Positions 48,741 to 60,400 of a stretch of DNA of 64,000 nt are shown here, piece by piece. The position numbers were made by a program, and so were the translations under genes. Position 1 is the stretch's first letter, and every line of letters begins with the position of its first letter. A model generated the notes under the pieces. That model had not been told where the DNA came from. It searched no databases and saw nothing but the letters and a program-made list of their open reading frames with translations. The stretch is from Arbacia lixula (taxonomy: Eukaryota > Echinodermata > Echinoidea > Arbacioida > Arbaciidae), in NCBI GenBank assembly GCA_963669155.1, contig OZ022586.1, positions 21,880,392 to 21,944,391 of the forward strand, given 5' to 3'.

Positions 48741-48871
48741 GCCAGGCTGGTTCCATATACTCCGATGTGTTCACAGACAAGTCTAGCGTCGTGGAAATCA
48801 GAGTTGACCCCACACGTCGTCTGCCACGTGACATTATTTGTGGTGTACTCCACGGTGCCTTCGTAGGACGT
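48741..48871 (-). pseudogene. Broken SRCR exon 2 remnant downstream of gene C
   Basis: After the normal ttgccccag acceptor the minus strand starts ACGTCC and then lacks about 20 bp (the RLVNGPSR part), shifting the frame. The rest still matches: YEGTVEYTTNNVTWQTTCG, HDARLVCEHIG. It then diverges and no donor is found. Flanking sequence to about 49440 matches receptor intron 1. It corresponds to the 9046-9095 scar. Confidence 0.7.
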
Positions 48872-49302
48872 CTGGGGCAAAAGTATCATTAGATATACGA
48901 CATTGAATAAATTAACAAATCAAAATCCTTGCTTCTCACATTGCATTTGTTGCAGTCAATAGAACATTTAGCCTACTGACATGACTGAGTGAAGGGAAAT
49001 GTTATGTTTTTCACCTGCATCTTTCTTATGATTGTAGCATATTCACTATTGAGATTTGTATTGCTTATTTTGAAAAGCCCGATACCGCCTCTCCAAAATC
49101 ATCAAAAACCCATACAAACACTTACATACGGAGGGTTATTTCTGTCTGTGTGTCATCTATAACTTCTTGTCTTCTTTATCATGTGTATACAGACACTTCC
49201 ACCAGCCTGTCTGGATGTATGTTTGTGTGTCTCTACGTATACCTCATCGCCCCTCCTTATGTATCTTCATGTTCTCTTTACCCACTCTCTTCACTCATTC
49301 TT

Positions 49303-49346
<44 letters not shown>

Positions 49347-50776
49347 ATTCACACCATCACAAATAAATATGCACAAATACCTATCGGTCTTGTTTATCAT
49401 GCATAAAGCAATACATTTAGACAGATGCGGGCACATAGACACATTAATTACTCAAAGAAATCTTTATTTCCCATTAATCTTCCTATTCGAAGTCCTTTAC
49501 CGAATATGTGAAGAATATAATTCAAAGGTTTCCCTACAGTAATGTTGTTTGAAATATATACTTCTTTTACATCTCTTTTTTAAATTAAATTATCAACATA
49601 TTCATGAAATTGTTATCATCTTTAAGTTCATGAAGCAGCACTGAACAATGACAACACAGCAGTGTTTGTTTGTAGCTCATAATAAATCTGATTTCAAAGA
49701 AGAAAAAAAAATCCACAAACTGGCATTGTAGAATTTTACGGAAGAGAAGGACAACTTACGCTAAGCCGTATCTACATTCACAGCATACTATACATGCAAC
49801 GATCAATGCGTACACTGGTCTTGCCGGAAATGTACTTTATCGAAATAACAGATAAACTTTCCATTGTGTCGCTATCTGTGATAAAACTTACACTGGATCA
49901 ATATAAAAAAAAAATCAGTAAAACTGATAATGTACATTTATACTTATCAAAAGAAATCATAAATTCAATACTTAGATATATACTTCATTACTGGTGATAC
50001 TATTTGATGTCTACTAGCCTACAAAAAACAGCTGCATGTTTTTGTTATGCAGAAAGTTTACACATTTGTTTCGAGTTGCATATATACACACACACATGTA
50101 TACGATCATTTATGGCTGGCCTAGTATCAGTACTTGGGACTCGGGAAGGAGGTGCTATGTATTGATGTACACCCAGCAAAATAATCTGTAAGGCAAACAC
50201 GTGACATTACTAATACTAAAGAATAAACTATATTAGGGTCTGGGATTTATACAGCTGTCTACAAGATGATTTCATAAAATAAAACATTGCATGAGTGCAA
50301 TATAAGTTGCAATAAGTAAACACCGACACGCAATGTAGATATATAGGAACAGTTATCTATATTTCCTAATTGAATAATCCTTCAATTTATTTTCAAATGA
50401 AATAAGTCTTAGGGAATGTATAATATTCAATGGCAAGGAATTCCAGAAAAAGGCCATACAAAATATGGTACATGAACATTCCTCCAGATAACTTCTTTAT
50501 ACTTTTTTTTTCTGTACAAGGCAAACTTATTACAGAAAAGTGGTACTCATAGATAAAACATTTGAGAGAAAAGAAGGAAGATAAAAGCGCAAATCAGCTG
50601 CATTGAAGGGAATCGCAGTAGATGAAAAGACACAAAAATAATAACAAAGCAATAAAAAGGGTGCTTAAGTACGTGTTAGCATATCCGTCAATTCACTTGA
50701 ATGTGAAACTAGTTTCAATCTACGCATGCTCTTTAGATCCTCAAAGAAAATATCCTCACACCTAACTTCATCATTT
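48872..50776. other. Intron-1 remnant and duplicated 3' flank of gene C
   Basis: Matches 9100-12088 with deletions. (CT)n at 49307-49341; the aagcagcactgaacaatg block at about 49630; a shortened LINE remnant at about 50345-50450. No gene seen. Confidence 0.5.
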
Positions 50777-51454
50777 TTATGTGTAGATTGGATTTTCTAC
50801 CATTTCTGTACCGTCCTCGTCGTCGGTCGCTTTCTTCTTTTTATCCGGCATGGCGTACAAGGCATCCGTGACCGGCGGTGTAGATTCCTGCGTGCTAGGC
50901 TCTGTTGCCTTCGAGGCGCCATTACGCATCACGTGATTCTTCTTCCCTTTATCAGGCATCGCGTATAAATCGCCCAACTCTGCGCCTTCTGGTTCGGGCC
51001 TGTGCTTTGTCGACACAGCGTATAAGGCGTTTTTAGCAGGTCCAATGTTAACCTGCGGTTCCTTGTTGACCACTGCGTAATTGACGCAGTCCTCGTAAGG
51101 ATGATGGGGGCTTGGGTTTCGTCCATCAAGTGTGATTTCCATGCGAATTTCATCGGAGTTATTCGGATCAGACTTGTCAGGAGGCTGATCGGGGATATGC
51201 GCTTTATCTGTGGCTCTGCCATGTCTAGAAAGGATTGAATACAATAGAGATCGGGTAAAAAAGGACATCAACGGAGAATTATGAACAGAGGGAGAAAATA
51301 ATAAGCACAGGAGGGAGAATGAGAGATAGAGAGAAAGGGGGGGGGGGGTGATCAAGAGGAATTATTGAGCAATTAAAAATAGGCCTATATTGTTTATTGT
51401 TTGTACTTGAATTAATAATGCATGACTGGAATTACTAATGATAGTACAAAAATG

Positions 51455-51490
<36 letters not shown>

Positions 51491-54400
51491 TCACCATTAA
51501 AATTACTTCTACTTAGAACCATCACTTAACACGCGTACTTTCGAATAATACCTCATCAAATACCTGCGTTTGTAAAGGAGTACGAAGACGATGATGATCA
51601 CGAGGATGATCACGATCGCAGCAACCCCTCCACCTGCACCAGCTGTCACGCCTAGTTTAGAAAAGTATAAAAATTGATTCCATTAATAGACTATAAATTG
51701 CAATCAGTTATTCAAAGTCAACAACTGTCGGGCGGCATCAATGTCCATTTTCTGTGAATGACTTAACTATGCAAACTCTTTATTAATACGATATGATTGG
51801 TGAATATCCAGGCAGGAAGGTGTTAGAGCTGGAGTCAGCACGAAGAATAATTTATTCCTACACCAGTCGCGATCATTGATAGCACAATAGAATATTTGAC
51901 GCATTTGGTTTTTTGATCCAGTGACGACTATGGCACGCCATAAGGGAATCAATTCAAAATATATTTCACTTGAACAAATATATGTTTCTCTTTCACTAAA
52001 CCATTTCACTCAAGCAAATTTATATTTCACTTTCCAAAAATATATTCTACTTTTCAAAAAAATTCATTCCACTTTATCACAAAGATATCTTTCACTTTAT
52101 TCCAAAATGCATTTCACTTTTTCACAAAATTATATTTCACTTCTCACAAAATATCATTTCACTCAATGTCAAAATACTTTTCACTTTCTAAAAAAAAAAA
52201 TCATTTCACTCTTTACAAAACTACTTTTCACTCTTTACCGAAATTCATTTCACTTTTTCACAGAAATACATTTTACTTTTCATAAAAATAAATTTCACTT
52301 GATCACAATAAATCGTTTCACTTTCCACGAAAATATATTTCACTTTTCACAAAAATATATTTCACTTTTGAGCAAAAAAAGAATAATTTTACTTTCAGCA
52401 AAAAAAAATCATTTTACTTTTGTTGGATAATACAATCCAATGAATTGATCTTGAGCCTCTACCTAAGGCCATAACAGTACGTTGATAAAATTCATTCCTC
52501 TTTGTTGTCACGTAAAAATCCATTCCTCTCTTTCGCAAGAAATCATTTCACTCTTTCCAAAAATACGTTCCTCTTTTTTCTCGGCCAAAAGGGGGCGCTG
52601 TATTTTGAGCAAGCGCAAGCTAGATCATCAGCTCGGACGGCAGTACAGTACATACAGACGGCGCGGTACGACCTGTCTCGCCTGTCGGTACTGCGGTGAA
52701 GGTGCCTGCAGTCTAGCCGCAGCGCCTGCACAATCGCACGTATTTATACAAGTCGTATGCACGAAACCTTTGTCGCTGCATATGTAATGAGCAATGACAG
52801 ACCTGAATTCACAATAGAATAACTCAGGAAAGAAACGACACATTTCCATGAAATCTTCGGGGTTATGGAGATAAAACTATGAAATTCCGTTTGTCTCAAG
52901 GAAAATCTTAGGTGAATCACAGAAATATTTGAAAATCTAAGAGATTTATCGGAGGAAAATGTGTGTTGTTACAAAACATCTTAAAAATTAAGTTCTTTAT
53001 ACATGATTCACCGAAATAATTGCTTCAGAGTCTCAAGAAACCTTCTTTCTAGTAAAAAGTAGCCAAAATGTAATATTCTACAATCTATACCAGTCAGGAG
53101 CTAGCAAAATATAACCAGTGTTTCAAAAGGCTGAAGGAAAAGTTGCTCGCCGTACGAGCGGGATGCTTTGATCGGAATCTCGCCCGGGGGTCCCCCACAA
53201 TGCTTCACACGAGTTCCGTATATAACTGCTAGCGAGGAAAACAGTGCGCGCGTGTCGGTTGTCCATCGTGATTAATCGTACGGTATATTTAATAGTGAGT
53301 GCACCCCCGTTACCAAAAGCCCTCCGACTTGCATTATTGCACCACTCGTTGACTATTGTGTGTGTATCACTTTTGGAAGTGGTTCGTCGTCTCGGGGTCG
53401 TTTAGCAGGGCGTTTTAGTAGTTATGGTATCTGTCTGTTTGCATTGCCATCTTCCTGTTCTTGGTATAACATGTACTGATCGATGTTTGATACTGTTATT
53501 TTTATACTCCATGAAGTGATAAAGGAATGAAAATCAAAGTTTAACACCACAAACTGACGTATGTAGTTTAAGCAATTTTATTTTACCCATGATGGGAAGC
53601 ACTTGTTATTCCGAAGGTTCATTTAGTACAAAGGTTGGAATACATGTACTCGAAAGCTTTGTTATTCCGAAGGTTCATTATTCCGAAGGTTCATTAGTCC
53701 GAAAACAAAATAAGGTTTGTTATTCTGAAAACGAAATAAAGTTTGTTTTTCCGAAGGTTCGTTAATCCAAAAGTGAAATAAGGTTTGAACCCTTTTAACG
53801 AACCTTCTAAAAAACAAACTTTTGTTTTCAGATTAACAAACCTTCGAAAAGACGAACTTTATTTCGTTTTCGGAAAAACTAACTTTATTTCGTTTTCGAA
53901 TGAACGAACCTTCGGGAAAAACGAACTTTATTTTTTTTTCCGAGCCTTCGGAATATCGAACTGTAACCGATGATATAGCCATACTTCATGTATTGGCATG
54001 AAATTATTAAATCTCTTTGGTAAATTAAAACTTTAATCCACGCTAGATGAGGGTATAAAGTGATAGATCCCGACGAAAGGGCACAAGTTCCCAAAGGATT
54101 TTTTTTATTGTGGGGGGGGAGGGGGGGGGGGTGGGGCTCGACAGTAAAAAATAAAAACAAAATTGAAAACTTACACCCCCCCCCCAGCCCCCCCCCCCCA
54201 ACATGCACACAATGCACTCTTTTTATTCTGAAAATGCACCATTGCATTGTAAATCATATTTCTAAAGTATCATTAAGAAAGTCATTTACCCCCCCCCCCT
54301 CTCTCTGAACATGTTTCTTTCACTCCTTTTCTCCTTGTTTCCCAACTCTTCTCTTCTTTTTATAGTATCTCTTTCTCACTCTCACCTCTAATATTTCTGT

Positions 54401-57400
54401 AATTTTTCTTCCCTCACACACATACTTTTACTCAATTATCAACAGCACATAGGCCTATCCATTGAAAAGTAATTGGTAAATCGGGCACAAAAAAGAGCGG
54501 TGTACTAGATGAAATTAAATAGTGCTGCAAATGGCAAGACAACTTTTATTAACAGCTGACAGTGGATGAGCATGCAAAAACATTTAAAACTACTGTACAT
54601 CTCTTGTTTGAATACCTGACTTGTCACAATTTACATGAGGTATTGAAATGCTGGCAATGTTATCGTATGGGCCCTACCACATGGCCCATGATAACTACAT
54701 CACACACTGTAGTACAAATCACAAAGTTGCCTACATTTATATTTTACAGTGTCCCAGGAGGTACACCTGTACACTTCATAACTGTGATGAAAATATAATG
54801 TATCCAAAGTATTATTTCTTCATGTCACAATGTCTACCTTCTAAGTACAAACTGTGTTGATACTCTACATGGCAAGATACCTCTTGTAATTGCATTTACA
54901 TTCTTAAAAGCTAGAATTCTTGCACTTTCTTTGGCAATTTCTTTTAAGTTCATGTACAAACTAAGTTAAGAACAACTTGAATGTGAAGTGAAAACTACAT
55001 AAAAGAAGATATCATATTTTTCTTTTCTGAAATAAATTATGTAACAAAAATACTTAACTTGAAAGAAGAGATGTTACTCACATATTCCCTTTTTGATTCA
55101 CACACATGTCTGAGAATATTTGCGAGAATATTTCCTGATAAAAGAAGTAATCTTAGAATGTATTTTGGCAAACTTTCAGATACAAAAAAATAATAAATAT
55201 GTTGTTGTACAGTGAATGAGTTATACATGCGTGCATCTCTTTGTAATTCACACATGAAACACAATTTGAACATCATGTGAGGCTTGAACAATAACACAAA
55301 AGATTGAAAATAAAATGACCGTGATGCACATTCTATAAAATATAGAATTAAACTTAAGCCACAAAACCAAACAATGGTTAAATATAAAACATCAAGCATC
55401 ATATTTCCACATCTTCATATTCAGAGTCTATGCTTTCTCTGTCATATTCTTTTGGCAGTATATTAACTTCCAAGCCACTTTCAATGTCTTCATCATAAAG
55501 GATACTTAAAGTACTGCTTACAGTAGAATCATCATCATCCTCAACATCATCATCATCATCATCATCATCACTAGCATCACTAGCATCATCACCATCATTA
55601 TCAAGATCAGCTGAATATTCTGTTGTGGTGTCACATGTCGATGTAGATTGCATTGGCATAGTTACATTAGGAACATTTTCACAGTGTTTGCATCTACAAC
55701 CAGGGCCACATTTTCTTTTATCCTTAACACATTTACAAAGCCTATTTGTACATTTGCTCTTAGAACAAGCACAGCCTCGTGTAAGGTATATAACATTTTC
55801 TCTAATGCGATTAATATTTTTTTCTGTATCCCAAATAATGCTGACCTTGTTCTTATCATCTTGATTTGTTATATTATATCCATAAAAAGAAATGTTTGGA
55901 TATATGAAAATTGGAGAATTAACTTCATCCCATACTGTTGATACCCAACAACTCCTTAACCAGTGAAGGTTCAAAGCAGAATTAGAAGGGAGCAGATCAT
56001 CTTCATATTCACCCTTCCATGAAGCTAAACGTACTATATCCAGAGCCTTATGATGCCGTGACATAATATCAGAATCTTCTATACTATTGTACAGATCAAT
56101 AATCGAATTGTAATTATGAAGACAAGAACGGTTAACATGGTAAAATATGCACATAATAAGGCGATAAAAAGACATTAAACCATCATCTGAATTAACATTA
56201 AATTCAGTTTGAGCTAAGTTACCTTGTGTATTACTGTAGCATCCAGTAATAAAATGTGCATGTTGGAAAAATAATTTAAAAAAGGTAGGCTTCCCTATAT
56301 GCGCAAAGTATGAAACAAAATCACAACCTGACGTGATATATAAAACCTGAAGAATCTTCCAAACATTTAACTGCTTATTTATCAAACTTGCCAAATCAGA
56401 ATCATGGTCACATGCAGACTGTAATGAATTGAGATTTAGATATTTTTCATCCCCCGCTCAGGCACTGTATTGCACTGTGACATGTTTATTACCAAAGTTC
56501 AAGGGAAGTCCTATCACACCGATATCTCGATCAATAGAATATATTAAAATATTATTGCATGGAGTATCATTTACATGTAACCAGATCTGTGTATCACTTT
56601 CCTCGTGATTATGGACAATATTATGATGATCAATGCCTTGCTCACTTATTGAAACACCTGTCCATTGACTAGAACTCTCAATTCCGACATGAAATCCTCC
56701 AGAAGTAACAAAAACTTTACCACTGTTTATTTCAATATCATTTTTTACAAGCTCAATAAATTTATTGGACAAGTAACGACATAAGGTGTATTTGTTCTGG
56801 CGAACTTTAAGAAAATTATTCCATTGGTTTGGAAGAGGGACTTTGTCATCAAGTGACTCATAATAATAACATTCTCCTTCAGTTTTATCCCTTCTGCTAC
56901 GTTCTACATCTTTTGGAGAAATACCCTGTGTTCCGACTTGATCAAAGAGGATCCGGACTTCTTTTACATTTTTCTTGAAAAAAAGAAAACACCCATCTAG
57001 CTATCAGAAATTGTGCATATTCGTCAAATGTTTTTAGATTTTTCAGGGGAGAACTATATATTATATTCACGCCTTCTACAATCACGCACGTATAAGACAC
57101 AAACTTGAAAGACGGGGACACTTTTTCATAACTTGATGAATATCTTTTTTTTTTTTTTTTAATCTTTGTCTGGTGTATAGGACTCATTCTTCAACTTTTT
57201 TGAATATTTTTGCCTGCAACTGTTACATATACAAGAAAAATCTGAAATGTCTGTAAACTTTGATTTGATTAAATCTTTTAGCATTTCAGACTTAATTAAA
57301 TTGAAATGGGTGTATTTGTGAGATGTTTTTTGACAAAGGCGACATGGTCCACATGAAAAATTCCCACAGGGCTGCTTATGTTTGGTAAGCTTTTCTTTCA

Positions 57401-60400
57401 CCCCAACGAAACATTTGTGTTTTTGTTGAACAATATTGCACGAGGGGCGATTGAAGGTAGAACTGGTCTGGTGGTGGATGAGGATCAGGAGCTAGAGGTG
57501 CGATTGAAGGTGGAACTGGTGGTGGATGAGGATCAGGAGCTAGAGGTGCGATTGAAGGTGGAACTGGTGGCGGATGAGGATCAGGAGCTAGAGGTGCGAT
57601 TGAAGGTGGAACTGGTGGCGGATGGGGATCAGGAGCTAGAGGTGCGATTGAAGGTGGAACTGGTGGTGGATGAGGATCAGGAGCTAGAGGTGCGATTGAA
57701 GGTGGAACTGGTGGCGGATGGGGATCAGGAGCTAGAGGTGCGATTGAAGGTGGAACTGGTGGTGGATGAGGATCAGGAGCTAGAGGTGCGATTGAAGGTG
57801 GAACTGGTGGTGGATGAGGATCAGGAGCTAGAGGTGCGATTGAAGGTGGAACTGGTGGCGGATGGGGATCAGGAGCTAGAGGTGCGATTGAAGGTGGAAC
57901 TGGTGGTGGATGAGGATCAGGAGCTAGAGGTGCGATTGAAGGTGGAACTGGTGGTGGATGAGGATCAGGAGCTAGAGGTGCGATTGAAGGTGGAACTGGT
58001 GGCGGATGGGGATCAGGAGCTAGAGGTGCGATTGAAGGTGGAACTGGTGGCGGATGAGGATCAGGAGCTAGAGGTGCGATTGAAGGTGGAACTGGTGGCG
58101 GATGGAAATCAGGAGCTACAGGTGCGACTGGACGAGTGACATGAAGATGAGAAAGTGGAACTGGTGGTGGATGAGGATCAGGAGCTACAGGTGTGACTGG
58201 ATGAGTGACATGAAGAGGAGAGGATCTTACTTGTGGAGAATCACACAAGTGGCCATCCTCATATTTGATCTGTGGTTAAAGTGAAAAAAAAAACACATTT
58301 AGGCAAAACATTAGTAAAACTGAAAGAAAAAAATGTTCCTTACAAGTCAATATCACATACAGAAACATTTCTTACTTAAGTCAAATTAAATGTGTTTTTT
58401 TTTTCGCAGAGCAAGATCACTTTAATCACAACTAAAATGACGAAAAAGGACTTTACCAATTTCTCAGTCAAACAGAGGGACATTAAGGCCAGTCCAAACT
58501 GCATCCATGGAAAGAAGTTAGGAACGTGTAAAAAAAAAAATTATGGTAATGTATTTTACAACCCTATCATTTAAAACACCCTGCCCCACCCCCACAAAAT
58601 ATAAAAAAGGAAGAAGGTGTTTAGGTCTACTAACTTTGGTGGCTGGGCAGCCACCAAAGTTAGTAGACCTAAACACCTTCTACCTTTTCCGGTGCTTCTT
58701 GATCCTCTGCCGCCTCCTCTTCCTTTCTCTGGCCTTCTTGCGTGTGGTAACATATGGAGCAGGTGACTTGGGGAGTGGGGAACAGGGTAGCATGATGATT
58801 GTGCTGGGAATGTTATGTATGGAATAAGGCTCAGGTTCTTAGATGATAGCTCATGATATTTAGGGGGAGGAGGGAGCAACACTGGATCTCGTTTTTTAAC
58901 AACTTTCTTTTTTTTTCTCTTTGGTTGATCCACCTTCGGTTTAAGATAAGGCTTTCCATATCGTTCCCTTTTTCTGTATTTTATTAGGGCTTTTTCCTTT
59001 TCTGATAGGATTGGTTGTTGAACAGTTGATTTTGAGCGGGAACTGCAGGAAATTTTAATCAAAATTTTTAATTCTTTAGGTATTCAAGTTGTTTGCTTGG
59101 GTTTGAAGTTTTGGTAGTAAACAAATTGAGATATTAAATTTGTGAATTCAGAAGCAAGTGCTGACTTCCCTTCAAGAGTTAAATGAACACCATCAAAATG
59201 AAAAAACCTATCACTGCACAAAAAGGGGGAAGTGGCGAGTATCACATAGCAATTAAAAAAACCTTAGCACAATTTGTGTAAATTATTGATATACACTGTA
59301 GTACCTCGACTTCGTGTATAAATCTTCTTTAAAAAATTTTAAGAGGACGAGTCGAAGGTAATCGAAGCAGTCTAAATGTTTTTAAAAGACAAGTCGACCA
59401 CATATACCCCCCATCACTATACCAAAAACATAACACGGAAATACACGTACGGGACTGGACACTAGTTATTTCGTTCACAAGTTTTCGCGCGGTTTCACCA
59501 ATTCTACAAAGCAAACGAGGGCTACTTCCGGTCAAATAGGATATTTAAGTCATTTTCAAACTGATTTTTAAGACAAAAGAACTGGTGATTCGATCAAAAT
59601 CCCCGATGTCATCACAAATCAACATTTCATCTTTTCACGTAAGAAGTTTCAATACAAAACGATTTTCAACTGTTAATCATTGACATTTAAGCTATTGACT
59701 CGGGCTTTTCTACCGCGATGACAAACGTGGACATGATGGAGTGGAATCTTGTATTTTAATATAGAATCTCACATAAGCTTGTATGATGGGGGGACCCTAG
59801 GGCGGCTAGGCTTGTCTGCGCACCTAGTGATATTTCACTGAAAATTGACAAACTTTCATTGTGTATTCCTCTAATGGCTGACCTCATTAACAGTTACATA
59901 CTAAATAAATCTAGATCTCCAGTAGTACAGGATCTAACATTCATGGCATTAGAGCTACCACACTACATAACCGGCGTTAGAATCTAGATCTAACACGTAC
60001 TAGCGTTAACGTTGTAACTGTAGTGTTAGTTAACAAAATAATTTAGACCTTTTGGTCTTGCCTCTAGGATAACCACAAACGTACAAACTACAGTGACATA
60101 CCTTTGATTTTGATTCCAGCAATATAATAACGTTAGACATCCGTGTCTATATAGTAGATCTTCACGGTGTCTACTCTAGTGTGGCTCGGTAGGTACGCGT
60201 ATACATGTGTAACTGTTAGGCGGCCGGGCGCGGCCGGATGATCGGAGGCCTAGGCACCTTCACCGCAGTACCGACAGGCGAGACAGGTCGTACCGCGCCG
60301 TCTGTATGTACTGTACTGCCGTCCGAGCTGATGATCTAGCTTGCGCTTGCTCAAAATACAGCGCCCCCTTTTGGCCGAGAAAAAAGAGGAACGTATTTTT

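Noticed and set aside
51921-52430. 169-codon Phe/His/Ser-rich frame, and its near-twin at 60485-61072
   Set aside because: Both are translations of the TTTCAC repeat units of the terminal inverted repeats. The frame survives because units lack stops, and the two differ by an indel that changes the end.
52482-52787. Frames of 65-101 codons in the inner part of the left inverted repeat, repeated on the right (60250-60477)
   Set aside because: Identity follows from the inverted repeat itself. There is no domain, and several frames are open at once.
57378-58139. 253-codon plus-strand frame of LEVRLKVELV-type units
   Set aside because: Shadow of the 48-bp minisatellite. The minus strand has the flanking coding context, so I keep the minus reading as the likelier one.
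57466-58140. CRISPR-like regular repeat
   Set aside because: Units are contiguous 48-bp tandem copies without unique spacers, in a eukaryotic transposon.
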